Shown: one piece after another, positions 8,185 through 16,454 of the stretch | Layout of the letters: each line of letters opens with the position of its first letter | How positions within the stretch are numbered: the stretch's first letter is position 1 | Assembly (NCBI GenBank): GCA_017475185.1 | Contig: JAFVGB010000022.1 | Coordinates: 1 to 64,000 of the forward strand | DNA from: Clostridia bacterium | Lineage (GTDB): Bacteria > Bacillota_A > Clostridia > TANB77 > CAG-508 | Direction: 5' to 3' | DNA length: 64,000 bases | Notes under the pieces: model-generated | The model's database searches: none | The model's input: only the letters and a program-made list of their open reading frames with translations | What the model was told of the DNA's origin: nothing | Made by a program: the position numbers and the translations under genes

Positions 8185-8427
8185 ATGAGTTCAGAAGAAG
8201 TTTTTGAAAAAGTAAAAAATATAATTGTTGAGCAATTAGGTGCTACAGAAAGTTCAGTAACAATGGAGGCATCTTTCATAGATGATTTAGGAGCTGATTC
8301 TTTAGATATAGTAGAATTAATAATGGCTTTAGAAGAAGAATTTGACACAGAAATTCCAGATGCAGACGCTGAAAAAGTTGTTACAGTTGGTGATGTAGTT
8401 GAATACATAAAAGAGCATATTGCTTAA
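8185..8427 (+). CDS. acpP: Acyl carrier protein
   Basis: The 80-residue protein carries growing acyl chains on 4'-phosphopantetheine. The attachment serine is in the canonical [20 protein letters not shown] motif (about residues 31-50). The start ATG 8185 follows a GGGAGGTG site by ten bases. Its position between plsX and rnc matches the usual Firmicute plsX-(fab)-acpP-rnc cluster, although fabD and fabG are absent here. Confidence 0.97.
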   Translation: MSSEEVFEKVKNIIVEQLGATESSVTMEASFIDDLGADSLDIVELIMALEEEFDTEIPDADAEKVVTVGDVVEYIKEHIA

Positions 8428-8507
8428 TTTACAAAAGAAATTGAAAGGGTAACACCTTTCTTTTTTAAATTTAAAAAAGAATGTATAAAATAAGAAAGGA
8501 AGAAAAT

Positions 8508-9182
8508 ATGGATTTATCAAAGTTAGAAGATAGTATTGGTTATAAATTCAAAAATATTGATTTATTAAAAAAAGCTCTAACTCATACATCATATGCAAAC
8601 GAGAATCACATAGAGAGTAATGAAAAACTAGAGTTTTTAGGTGATAGCATATTAGAATTTATTTCAAGCAAATATATTTATAATAACTATAGTTTCTTAA
8701 AAGAAGGAGAAATGACTAAAGTTAGAGCTGATGTTGTTTGTGAAAAGAGTTTATATAAGGTTGCTTTAAAGCATGATTTTAGTGATTTTTTATATTTAGG
8801 AAAAAGCCAAATAATGAGTGGAGAAACTAAAAGACCAGCAATTCTTGCTGATAGTGTAGAAGCGGTTATAGCAGCGATTTATTTTGATTCTGATTTAGGA
8901 CAAGCAGAAAAGTTTATTGTAGAAAATTTAAAAGATGCAATAGATGTTGCAAGTCATAATGTTGGAATGAAAGATTATAAAACTGTATTACAGGAAAAAT
9001 TACAAATTCATGGAGATGTTGATATAAAATACACGATTTTAGAAGAAAAGGGTCCTGATCATGATAAGACTTTTATTTCCCAGGTAAGTTGTAATGGTAA
9101 AAAACTTGCTGTTGGTAACGGAAAAAATAAAAAGTCAGCTGAGATGGACGCAGCACATAATGCTTTAATGATAATAAAATAA
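8508..9182 (+). CDS. rnc: Ribonuclease III
   Basis: RNase III cleaves double-stranded RNA in rRNA and mRNA processing. The catalytic domain has the signature NEKLEFLGDSILEFI (about residues 41-55), with its E and D metal ligands, and a second acidic set in DSVEAVIAAIYFDS (about 115-128). The C-terminal dsRBD spans about 155-224 (DYKTVLQEKLQ and NGKNKKSAEMDAAHNAL). The start ATG 8508 is preceded by AAAGGAAG. The 224-aa length is standard. Confidence 0.97.
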   Translation: MDLSKLEDSIGYKFKNIDLLKKALTHTSYANENHIESNEKLEFLGDSILEFISSKYIYNNYSFLKEGEMTKVRADVVCEKSLYKVALKHDFSDFLYLGKSQIMSGETKRPAILADSVEAVIAAIYFDSDLGQAEKFIVENLKDAIDVASHNVGMKDYKTVLQEKLQIHGDVDIKYTILEEKGPDHDKTFISQVSCNGKKLAVGNGKNKKSAEMDAAHNALMIIK

Positions 9183-9214
9183 TATATGAAAGAAACAGTG
9201 TGGAATCAAAAGTA

Positions 9215-9238
9215 AGACCGTCCCCAAATGTTTCAAAA
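9215..9238 (+). repeat. Dispersed GACCGTCC element, half copy
   Basis: GACCGTCCCC followed by AAATGTTTCA matches one half of the units at 29321-29377 and 33121-33194. It abuts the ribosome binding site of the radical SAM gene. Confidence 0.6.
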
Positions 9239-9251
9239 AAGGAGTGTCATT

Positions 9252-10277
9252 ATGAAGAAAGAGTATATAATTCCAATTTTTGTTCCGCACCTTGGCTGTC
9301 CTAATGATTGTACTTTTTGTAACCAAAAGAAGATTAGTGGTCAGAAGAAGAATATAACTAGTAAAGATGTAAAAAAAATAATAGAAGATTATTTAAGTAA
9401 TTTTCCTAATATTGATAAAAAAGTTGAGATTGCTTTTTTTGGTGGAAGCTTTACAGGTATAGATATAGCAACTCAAAAAGAGTTATTGCAAGCTGCGAAT
9501 GAATACATTAAGCAAGGTAAAGTTGTTGGAATTAGAATTTCTACAAGACCGGATTATATTGATCAAGATATACTAAATTTATTAAAAAAATATAATGTTA
9601 AAACAATTGAACTTGGTGTACAATCAGCAAATGACTACATTTTAAACAAATGCAAGAGAGGCCATACATTTGAAGATGTAAAAAAGGCATCTAAATTGAT
9701 TAGGAAAAATAAATTTAACTTAGGACATCAAATGATGGTGGGGTTACCAGAAAGTTCGCAAAAAGATGAAATTGAAACAGCAAAAAAACTTATAAAACTG
9801 CGACCAAAAATAATCAGAATTTATCCTGTTTTAGTTATAAAGGATACTAAATTAGCTGAAGATTATTACAATTCTGAATATAAGCCAAATACTTTGGAGC
9901 AGGCAGTTGAAACAAGTGCTATTTTATTAAAAATGTTTAATAAAAAGAATATAAATGTTATTAGAATAGGATTGCAAAATACTGATGAAATTTGTAATCC
10001 GGATAATGAAAACAGTCAGGTAGTGGCTGGTCCCTATCATCCTGCTTTTAGGCAATTAGTTGATAGCAGAATTTGTTATGATGAATTTTCAAAAAAAATT
10101 CAAAAATTAAATAATAAAGTGAAAATTGTGAAGGTTTTAGTTAATGGTAATTTAATAAATAGTTTTGTTGGACATAAAAAGGAAAATATTAAAAGAATTA
10201 AAGAATTATATGATATCGATTTGATTGTTCAAAGAGATGATTCTGTAAAAAAATATGTTTTTAGAAGAATAGTATAA
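9252..10277 (+). CDS. Radical SAM protein (coproporphyrinogen-oxidase/Elp3-like family)
   Basis: The protein binds a 4Fe-4S cluster through CPNDCTFC (CX3CX2C, about residues 17-24) and should cleave S-adenosylmethionine. An AFFGGSFTGI glycine motif and a GLPES segment fit the radical SAM barrel (about 10-240). The remaining C-terminal portion resembles the accessory domain of Elp3-related radical SAM proteins. This family often lies beside rnc and smc in Clostridia. The substrate is unknown, and the protein lacks the acetyltransferase domain of true Elp3. ATG 9252 is preferred because AAGGAG sits nine bases upstream; an earlier in-frame ATG (9228) lies inside a repeat element. Confidence 0.85.
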   Translation: MKKEYIIPIFVPHLGCPNDCTFCNQKKISGQKKNITSKDVKKIIEDYLSNFPNIDKKVEIAFFGGSFTGIDIATQKELLQAANEYIKQGKVVGIRISTRPDYIDQDILNLLKKYNVKTIELGVQSANDYILNKCKRGHTFEDVKKASKLIRKNKFNLGHQMMVGLPESSQKDEIETAKKLIKLRPKIIRIYPVLVIKDTKLAEDYYNSEYKPNTLEQAVETSAILLKMFNKKNINVIRIGLQNTDEICNPDNENSQVVAGPYHPAFRQLVDSRICYDEFSKKIQKLNNKVKIVKVLVNGNLINSFVGHKKENIKRIKELYDIDLIVQRDDSVKKYVFRRIV

Positions 10278-10346
10278 TTTTTATTGATAAAAAATTGAAT
10301 AGAATAATTTTGAAATTTTTGGTAAAGCTAAATCCAGGTGATTTAG

Positions 10347-11249
10347 ATGAGAAAAGATGATAAATTAAATATTATAAAACATTTAATTATAACCAGTGCA
10401 GGGCTTGTAGTTGGGTCATTTATTATGGCTTGTTCTACAGCCTTTTTCTTATTGCCTAATAAATTATCAACTGGCGGTTTTTCAGGTTTGGCTACTATTG
10501 GATATTATTTATTTAAATTTCCAGTAGGTACATTAATGTTTGCTTTGAATCTTCCATTATTCATTATAGCATTTTTGAGAGTAGGGAAAAAATTTATTTT
10601 TAAATCTATTGTAGGAACAGTATTGTTATCTTTTTTTATTGATGTTTTAGAGCGTTTTCCAGCAGTAACTAATGATAAATTTTTAGCATGTATATATGGT
10701 GGAATAATAATGGGAATTGGAACTTCAATTATTTTAAAAGTAAGTGGATCAACAGGAGGTAGTGATTTACTTTCTTATGTAGTACGTTCTTTTAATGACA
10801 AATTTAAGTCAGGTGATTTAATTATAATGATTGATACAATAATAATTGCACTTAGCATATTTGTTTTTAAAGAAATTGAAGTTGGATTATATTCTGCTAT
10901 TGCGATATATTTAATGGGAAAAATGATAGATATTGTATTTGAAGGTGTTGATTTTACAAAAGTAATGTTTATAATATCAGAAAAATATGATGAAATTGCA
11001 AAAAAGGTTGGTGAAGATGTTCAAAGGGGAAGTACAGCAATTTATGCAAAAGGAATGCATTCAAATACTGATAAAATGATGTTACTCTGTGTTGGAGATA
11101 GAAATGATATTATTAAAATAAAAAAAATAGCTACCAATATAGACAAAAAAGCTTTTATAGTTATATTTAATGCAAGAGAAGCATGGGGAAAAGGTTTTGA
11201 GAAAGATTTATATATTACTCCCAAAACTGTTAAAAGGCATAATGCTTGA
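10347..11249 (+). CDS. YitT family membrane protein
   Basis: The product (300 aa) has an N-terminal membrane domain of five or six helices (about residues 10-185). It contains the family hallmark FFLLPNKLSTGGFSGLATIGYYLF and the KVSGSTGGSDLLSYVV segment. A C-terminal cytosolic DUF2179 domain follows (about 205-295, TKVMFIISEKYDEIAKKV and RGSTAIYAKGMHS). YitT/YpjC proteins are widespread in Firmicutes with no firmly assigned substrate. An AGGTGAT site precedes ATG 10347. It follows the radical SAM gene by 69 bases in the same direction. Confidence 0.92.
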   Translation: MRKDDKLNIIKHLIITSAGLVVGSFIMACSTAFFLLPNKLSTGGFSGLATIGYYLFKFPVGTLMFALNLPLFIIAFLRVGKKFIFKSIVGTVLLSFFIDVLERFPAVTNDKFLACIYGGIIMGIGTSIILKVSGSTGGSDLLSYVVRSFNDKFKSGDLIIMIDTIIIALSIFVFKEIEVGLYSAIAIYLMGKMIDIVFEGVDFTKVMFIISEKYDEIAKKVGEDVQRGSTAIYAKGMHSNTDKMMLLCVGDRNDIIKIKKIATNIDKKAFIVIFNAREAWGKGFEKDLYITPKTVKRHNA

Positions 11250-11274
11250 AATAATGCGTATAATGTGATATAAT
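11246..11274 (+). promoter_or_regulatory. SigA-type promoter for the DUF1152-like gene
   Basis: TTGAAA (11246-11251), a 17-base spacer and TATAAT (11269-11274). The -35 element overlaps the stop codon of the YitT gene. Confidence 0.65.
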
Positions 11275-11280
11275 AATGCC

Positions 11281-11381
11281 ATAAATTTTATCTCGCAGAT
11301 GTGAGATAAATAGAATTAGTTCTAGTCAGTGGCTAATTCTTCATTCGAATATAGGCTCTAATTACTTTGGAGGTATATAAA
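11281..11381 (+). promoter_or_regulatory. Structured 5' leader of unknown type
   Basis: The predicted transcript leader holds two hairpins before the ribosome binding site. TTATCTC pairs with GAGATAA (around 11288-11309), and GAATTAG pairs with CTAATTC (around 11313-11340). No terminator T-tract follows. I do not recognise a known riboswitch class. Confidence 0.35.
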
Positions 11382-12809
11382 ATGAAAGAAAACAATTCAG
11401 AAAAAACAATGAATTTTCTTCGGGGAGAACTAATCTCTGGAGGTAGTAATCGTGTAAATCTTGAATATGTTACAATTGTGAAAATTTGCAATATTCTTGA
11501 TGTACAGCGTAAGGATGATGCTTTCGAAGTTGAGGAAGTTTTTCTGAATCAGCCAGAACTTTTAAGAAAAGTCTTATCAGATGAACTTGGAAAAACCGAC
11601 GAAGAAAGCAATTGCAGAATAACTTTGCAGTTTTTAAGAGATACAATTATAAATGGCATCAATTGGTATATAAAGCAGAATTATGAACGGCCAATATTTG
11701 AAGCATTAAACATTATATTACCTATAATAGCTAATATATACAGCTACGTAAGGTTAAAAATGATCAAAGACAGTGTTAAGCTATCAAATATAAATGTATC
11801 TATTAAAGATGTCGCAGAACAGGCTAAAACTCCTCTTATTCTTCCATATATTATTTTCGATTTAGAAAATGTAAATGATGGATATGTAGTGAGTTGCAAA
11901 CCAAGAGAGGAAATACTTGTAAAAAAATCAGACATTTTTGATATAACAGGTAATAACATTCTTGTTGTTGGTTTGGGAGGAGGAAGTGACTGTATACAGG
12001 CTGCTATGGTGGGTAAGTACTTACTAAAAAACTGTAACAATGTAATTTCTATTCGTACTGAAAGAACTGCTTCACAAGACAGTTCTGGAAGGATGAATAA
12101 GATAAGACTTGTGTATGGCGTTGAAAAAGTACTTTTAAATGATGTGTATTTATGCAACAGAAGAACACATGGCGAAGGACGCTTTTTTGAAGATTTACCA
12201 TCAAAAATGGGAATGAATTCTTATCTGGTTATAAACAAAAACGATAATAATCTGTTTGAAAAAATTAGAAGTGTAATTCAGCATATAGAAAACACGACTA
12301 ATAAAAAAATTGATACAATCGTTGGAGTTGATACAGGAGGAGACTGCATATATCCATTAAATAGTGATGGTACAATTCTACAAGCAACTCAGGATTTAGA
12401 CAGATGTTCTATGGAAGCAATTTCAAGATTTGAGAAACTTGGATATAAAGTATATACTTGTATAGTTGCTCCAGGAATAGATTCTCCGAACGGCATAACA
12501 ACAGAAGTTCTTAAGGCTGCAGAAGCACAGGCATATTATCCTAATGCTGAAGAGTCAAACAATATTTTAAAGACTTATGACTTCTTGGGCATGACAGAAA
12601 AGAAGAAAGAAAGAATAGGCAAAACACCATTTATTTGGCAGAATGCATTGGAAGGTAAAACAGGATTAATTACTATCCAACTTCCTGAATATTTGGTGCT
12701 GAGCAAAGAAAATCCATGGATAATTAATGTAACAGTAGAACCGATAACAAAATCTGTTGTATTCATGGAAACATCAAAGGCTATAAAAGCAATTTCGATA
12801 TATGAGTAG
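11382..12809 (+). CDS. DUF1152-like protein
   Basis: The 475-aa product has a nucleotide-binding-like glycine motif (VVGLGGGSDCIQAAMVGKYL, about residues 200-219) and VGVDTGGDCIY (about 318-328), followed by an LQATQDLDRCSMEAI segment. This order resembles DUF1152, whose function is unknown. The N-terminal 190 residues are helical and not recognised. The gene uses more C/G-ending codons than its neighbours. It has its own promoter, leader and GC-rich terminator, and an 11-bp inverted repeat (TTCTAGTCAGT) flanks it at 11320-11330 and 12822-12832. This suggests a later arrival than the surrounding genes. ATG 11382 follows GGAGGTA by nine bases; an upstream in-frame TTG overlaps that site. Confidence 0.6.
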   Translation: MKENNSEKTMNFLRGELISGGSNRVNLEYVTIVKICNILDVQRKDDAFEVEEVFLNQPELLRKVLSDELGKTDEESNCRITLQFLRDTIINGINWYIKQNYERPIFEALNIILPIIANIYSYVRLKMIKDSVKLSNINVSIKDVAEQAKTPLILPYIIFDLENVNDGYVVSCKPREEILVKKSDIFDITGNNILVVGLGGGSDCIQAAMVGKYLLKNCNNVISIRTERTASQDSSGRMNKIRLVYGVEKVLLNDVYLCNRRTHGEGRFFEDLPSKMGMNSYLVINKNDNNLFEKIRSVIQHIENTTNKKIDTIVGVDTGGDCIYPLNSDGTILQATQDLDRCSMEAISRFEKLGYKVYTCIVAPGIDSPNGITTEVLKAAEAQAYYPNAEESNNILKTYDFLGMTEKKKERIGKTPFIWQNALEGKTGLITIQLPEYLVLSKENPWIINVTVEPITKSVVFMETSKAIKAISIYE

Positions 12810-12830
12810 GACATTAAAACAACTGACTAG

Positions 12831-12868
12831 AAAGGGACTTATGTGTTTTAGCATAAGTCCTTTTTTTT
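12831..12868 (+). terminator. Intrinsic terminator after the DUF1152-like gene
   Basis: GGACTTATG pairs with CATAAGTCC over a TGTTTTAG loop and is followed by nine T residues. Confidence 0.9.
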
Positions 12869-12915
12869 TATAAATGAAAATAATAAAAAAAGATAGAAAA
12901 AATAATAAAAAGGTA

Positions 12916-12944
12916 TTGATTTAATGCACTTTTTTTGATATAAT
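12916..12944 (+). promoter_or_regulatory. SigA-type promoter of rpsB-tsf
   Basis: TTGATT (12916-12921), a 17-base spacer and TATAAT (12939-12944) lie 127 bases upstream of rpsB. Confidence 0.65.
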
Positions 12945-12950
12945 AATGTC

Positions 12951-13070
12951 TGTTAAAACACACATAAAGCTAGTTTGAAAAGGTGTGCTTGTAAAAATTT
13001 AGTGAATTACAAGTCTTTGAAAAATGTTTGAAACTTTATGGAGGTAAAAACAAAAAGGGAGGAAATTAAA
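12951..13070 (+). promoter_or_regulatory. Structured leader upstream of rpsB
   Basis: The leader has a helix ACACAC/GTGTG (12957-12987) and CTTGTAA/TTACAAG (12988-13013), then a purine-rich GGGAGGAAATT ribosome binding site. Position and layout fit an S2 autoregulatory leader, but I cannot match a specific covariance model. Confidence 0.4.
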
Positions 13071-13844
13071 ATGGCAGTAGTTGCAATGAAACAATTACTA
13101 GAAGCTGGTGTTCACTTTGGACATCAAACAAGAAGATGGGATCCTAAAATGGCTGAATACATATTCCAAGCTAGAAATGGTATTCACATTATCGATCTTC
13201 AAAAAACATCAAAAAAATTAGATGAAGCATATGACTTCATGAAATCACAAGCAGAAGAGGGAAAAACAGTTCTATTTGTTGGAACAAAAAAACAAGCTCA
13301 AGACTGCATGAAAGAAGCTGCTGAAAAAAGCGGTATGTACTATGTAAATCAAAGATGGTTAGGTGGAATGCTTACAAACTTTGAAACAATTCAAAAAAGA
13401 GTACAAAGATTAAACGAATTAGAAACAATGCAAGAAGATGGTACTTTCGAAGTATTACCTAAAAAAGAAGTTATTCTATTAAAGAAAGAAATGGAAAAAC
13501 TAGAAAAGAACTTAGGTGGAATTAAAGAAATGAAAGAAATTCCAGGAGTTTTATTTGTAGTAGATCCTAAAAAAGAAAGAATAGCTATCTTAGAAGCTAG
13601 AAAATTAAACATTCCAGTTGTAGGTTTAGTTGATACAAACTGTAATCCAGAAGATGTTGACTATGCTATTCCAGGAAATGATGATGCAATTCGTGCTGTT
13701 AGCTTAATTGCTGATTGTATGGCAAATGCTATCATCGAAGGAAGACAAGGTGAATCATTTGAAACAACAGCTGAAGCTGCAAATGCTGAAGAAGTAACAG
13801 AACCAGAAAGCATGGAAGAAGTTGTTGAAGCAACTGAAGAATAA
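13071..13844 (+). CDS. rpsB: 30S ribosomal protein S2
   Basis: S2 binds late to the small subunit and is needed to recruit S1. Family blocks are evident: [22 protein letters not shown] at the N-terminus, [37 protein letters not shown] and a central coiled-coil region. The second half has [22 protein letters not shown] and [12 protein letters not shown]. The acidic C-terminal tail is [18 protein letters not shown]. The start ATG 13071 follows GGGAGGAA. tsf follows, the near-universal order. Confidence 0.97.
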   Translation: MAVVAMKQLLEAGVHFGHQTRRWDPKMAEYIFQARNGIHIIDLQKTSKKLDEAYDFMKSQAEEGKTVLFVGTKKQAQDCMKEAAEKSGMYYVNQRWLGGMLTNFETIQKRVQRLNELETMQEDGTFEVLPKKEVILLKKEMEKLEKNLGGIKEMKEIPGVLFVVDPKKERIAILEARKLNIPVVGLVDTNCNPEDVDYAIPGNDDAIRAVSLIADCMANAIIEGRQGESFETTAEAANAEEVTEPESMEEVVEATEE

Positions 13845-13863
13845 TAAAAAAATTGATTTTGAA

Positions 13864-13894
13864 AGAGTGGGGCTTTCTTGCTCTACTCTTTTTT
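13864..13894 (+). terminator. Intrinsic terminator after rpsB
   Basis: AGAGTGGGGC pairs with GCTCTACTCT (two G-U pairs) and is followed by T residues. It probably lowers rpsB-to-tsf readthrough. Confidence 0.7.
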
Positions 13895-13963
13895 GCCAAC
13901 AGGGACGGTTCTGTTTGGCAATAAAAAAATAATTGCCAAACAGAACCGTCCCTGTTGGCAAAA
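13891..13963 (+). repeat. Perfect 32-bp inverted repeat with GGGACGGTTC core (rpsB-tsf spacer)
   Basis: Bases 13891-13922 are the exact reverse complement of 13932-13963, with a 9-base A-rich loop. Each arm is itself bounded by TGCCAA and TTGGCA around the core AGGGACGGTTCT. It stands between the rpsB terminator and the tsf ribosome binding site. It belongs to the same family as the GACCGTCC elements at 9215, 29321 and 33121. Confidence 0.85.
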
Positions 13964-13981
13964 TTTAAAGGAGGAATAAAA

Positions 13982-14863
13982 ATGGTAACAGCAAGCCAAG
14001 TTAAAGATTTAAGAGAAAAAACAGGTGCAGGTATGATGGACTGCAAAAAAGTTTTAACAGAAACAGATGGAGATATGGAAAAAGCAATTGAATTATTACG
14101 TGAAAGAGGAATTGCTAAAGCTGCTAAAAAATCAAGCAGAGTAGCAGCAGAAGGATTAGTAGCTGCATATGTTTCAGAAGATGGAAAAGTTGGAGCAGTT
14201 GTTGAAGTTAATGCTGAAACAGATTTTGTTGGTAAAAACGAAGAATTCAGAACATTTGTTAATGATGTTGCAAAACAAATCGTTGAAAAAAATCCTGCAA
14301 ATGTAGAAGAATTATTAGGACAAGAATCAATTGCAGAAGCTGGTAAAACAGTACAAGAAGTTTTAACAAACAAAATTGCTACAATTGGTGAAAATATGTC
14401 TATAAGAAGATTTGAAAGATTTGAATCAAATGGTATTGTTGGAAGTTATATCCACGGTGAAGGAAAAATTGGTGTTTTAGTTGATATGGAAAATGCTACA
14501 CCAGAATTAGCAAAAGACATTTGTTTACAAATTGCTGCTGCTAAACCAGAATTTTTAAATAGAGAATCAGTTACACCTGAAAGAGTAGCTAAAGAAATGG
14601 AAATTTTAAAAGCACAAGCTATGAATGAAGGAAAACCTGCTGAAATAGCTGAAAAAATGGTACAAGGTAGAATTAATAAATTCTATGGAGAAATTTGTTT
14701 ATTAGAACAAGAATTTGTTAAAGATCCAGATATGAAAATTAACAAATTATTAGAATCTAAAGGAGCAAAAATTAATAGTTTTGCAAGATTAGAAAAAGGT
14801 GAAGGAATCGAAAAAGTTGAAGAAAACTTTGCTGAAGAAGTTGCAAAACAAATAAAAATGTAA
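13982..14863 (+). CDS. tsf: Elongation factor Ts
   Basis: EF-Ts is the nucleotide exchange factor for EF-Tu. The N-terminal UBA-like domain and TDFV motif are present: [38 protein letters not shown] (about 8-45) and [15 protein letters not shown] (about 75-89). [13 protein letters not shown] marks the core domain. The start ATG 13982 follows AAAGGAGGAA by six bases; an earlier in-frame ATG would lie inside the upstream inverted repeat. The length is 293 aa, as expected. Confidence 0.97.
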   Translation: MVTASQVKDLREKTGAGMMDCKKVLTETDGDMEKAIELLRERGIAKAAKKSSRVAAEGLVAAYVSEDGKVGAVVEVNAETDFVGKNEEFRTFVNDVAKQIVEKNPANVEELLGQESIAEAGKTVQEVLTNKIATIGENMSIRRFERFESNGIVGSYIHGEGKIGVLVDMENATPELAKDICLQIAAAKPEFLNRESVTPERVAKEMEILKAQAMNEGKPAEIAEKMVQGRINKFYGEICLLEQEFVKDPDMKINKLLESKGAKINSFARLEKGEGIEKVEENFAEEVAKQIKM

Positions 14864-14883
14864 TTTATTGATATAATTTATTA

Positions 14884-14956
14884 CCGGCGAAAGTTGGAGA
14901 TTATGCAAACAGGTTTATTATATTAACAACTTTGCATAATCTCCAATTTTTGCTCA
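14884..14956 (+). terminator. Long hairpin after tsf, probable terminator
   Basis: TTGGAGATTATGCAAA (14894-14909) pairs perfectly with 14931-14946 across a 21-base loop and is followed by TTTTTGC. Flanking GCGAAA and TTTTGC extend the symmetry. It works as a terminator by layout, though the stem is unusually long. Confidence 0.7.
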
Positions 14957-15015
14957 CTTTATTATTAATGATGTTTTAACAGATGATAAATTAAACAGAA
15001 AATTGAGGTATGATA

Positions 15016-15498
15016 ATGAAGAGAATTAGTGTATATTTAGGTGCTATTATTTTAATATTTGTTGATCAGCTTACAAAGCTTGCTGTTATTGATAATTTAA
15101 AAGATAAGTCTATTACTATTATAAAAGATATTTTGAATTTTACATATTGTGAAAATAGGGGTGTTGCATTTAGTATTGGAAATGGACATGTACCTACTTT
15201 TATTGTGGTTAATTTAATAATTATTTGTGTATTAACTGTGTATTATGAAAAAAATAAAGAAGAATTTCAAAGCCTTTTAAATAAAATATTTTTTACAATG
15301 GTAATTGCAGGTGGAGCAAGCAATTTAGTTGATAGAGTTCTAAGAGGTTTTGTAGTTGATTTTATAGATATTAATGGGTTGTTTGATTTTGCAATTTTTA
15401 ATATTGCAGATGTATTTATTGTTGTAGGAATTATAGGTTTAGTTATAAGCATTTTTATTGGAGAATTGAAAAAAATTAATGAAAAAAATAAACAGTAA
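15016..15498 (+). CDS. lspA: Lipoprotein signal peptidase (SPase II)
   Basis: This aspartic membrane protease removes signal peptides of diacylglyceryl-prolipoproteins. It has four transmembrane helices (about 5-22, 58-76, 88-103, 127-150). The catalytic pair lies in NLVDRVLRGFVVDFID and FNIADVFI, and the N-terminal VDQLTKLAV and FTYCENRGVAFSI motifs are conserved. ATG 15016 is preferred over 15010 because GAGG at 15005-15008 is then seven bases away. It forms a tight pair with the downstream RluD-family gene, the usual lspA-rluD arrangement. Confidence 0.96.
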   Translation: MKRISVYLGAIILIFVDQLTKLAVIDNLKDKSITIIKDILNFTYCENRGVAFSIGNGHVPTFIVVNLIIICVLTVYYEKNKEEFQSLLNKIFFTMVIAGGASNLVDRVLRGFVVDFIDINGLFDFAIFNIADVFIVVGIIGLVISIFIGELKKINEKNKQ

Positions 15499-15520
15499 TT
15501 TATTAAGGTGGTGCATATAA

Positions 15521-16429
15521 ATGAATAAATTGATAGTTGAAGAAGAAAATATTGGAATGAGATTAGATGCATATGTAACTTCCAAATTAGAAAGTATATC
15601 AAGAACTAATGTAAAAAGATTGGTTGAAGAAGGGAATATTTTAGTAAATGGAAAAAATTCAAAAGTTTCTTATAAAATTCAAAGAAATGACGAAATAAGC
15701 ATAGAAATACCAGAGGCAAAAGAGTTAGATATAAAAGCTGAAAATATTCCAATTGAAGTAATATATGAAGATTCTGATATTATTGTTGTAAATAAACCAA
15801 AAGGATTAGTAGTACATCCAGCTAATGGAAATTGGGACGGAACTCTTGTAAATGCCATTATGGCAATATGTAAAGATAGTTTATCTGGAATTGGCGGAGA
15901 GATTAGACCTGGAATAGTACATAGATTAGATAAAGATACATCAGGGTTATTAATTGTTGCAAAAAATGATGAGGCTCATTTAAATATGAGTAATCAAATA
16001 AAAGATAGAAAAGTAAAAAAAGTATATTATGCTTTAGTTAGAGGTAATGTTAGTGAGAATGAGGCAACTATTAATATGCCAATTGGAAGAAGTAACAAAG
16101 ATAGAAAAAAGATGGCTGTAACTAGAGATGGGAAAGAAGCTATAACTCATTTTAAGGTTATTGAAAGATTTAATAAATATACATTACTAGAGGTTAAAAT
16201 TGATACAGGCAGAACACATCAAATTAGAGTGCATTTAAGTGAGATAGGTCATCCAGTTGTTGGTGATGAAGTATATTCAAATGGAAAAAATGAGTTTGGA
16301 ATTCATGGACAATTGCTACATGCTAAAAGTTTAGATTTTAATCATCCAACTACTGGAAAGCATATGCATTTAGAGGCTGAGTTACCAGAGGAATTTGAAG
16401 AAGTAATTAATAAACTTAGAAACAATTAA
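15521..16429 (+). CDS. rluD: RluA/RluD family 23S rRNA pseudouridine synthase
   Basis: An N-terminal S4 RNA-binding domain (about residues 12-70, RLDAYVTSKLESISRTNVKRLVEEGNILVNG) precedes the catalytic domain. That domain has the active-site aspartate in RPGIVHRLDKDTSGLLIVAKND (about 128-149). INRPKG-type and GRTHQIRVHLSEIGHPVVGD motifs complete the family pattern. The 302-aa length fits RluD, but the exact uridine target cannot be read from sequence. It starts 22 bases after lspA with an AAGGTGG site. Confidence 0.93.
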   Translation: MNKLIVEEENIGMRLDAYVTSKLESISRTNVKRLVEEGNILVNGKNSKVSYKIQRNDEISIEIPEAKELDIKAENIPIEVIYEDSDIIVVNKPKGLVVHPANGNWDGTLVNAIMAICKDSLSGIGGEIRPGIVHRLDKDTSGLLIVAKNDEAHLNMSNQIKDRKVKKVYYALVRGNVSENEATINMPIGRSNKDRKKMAVTRDGKEAITHFKVIERFNKYTLLEVKIDTGRTHQIRVHLSEIGHPVVGDEVYSNGKNEFGIHGQLLHAKSLDFNHPTTGKHMHLEAELPEEFEEVINKLRNN

Positions 16430-16454
16430 TTACAATAAGCCAAAGGGGGAGAAA

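Noticed and set aside
7836..8408. 190-codon minus-strand frame opposite plsX and acpP
   Set aside because: It overlaps two well-supported genes completely and has no family features or ribosome binding site.
13732..14373. 213-codon minus-strand frame opposite rpsB and tsf
   Set aside because: It runs across the perfect inverted repeat and the N-terminal half of tsf; its content is a shadow of two certain genes.
14884..14956. Mobile repeat between tsf and lspA
   Set aside because: The 16-bp perfect stem with T-run is explained well enough as the tsf terminator; I saw no second copy in the window.
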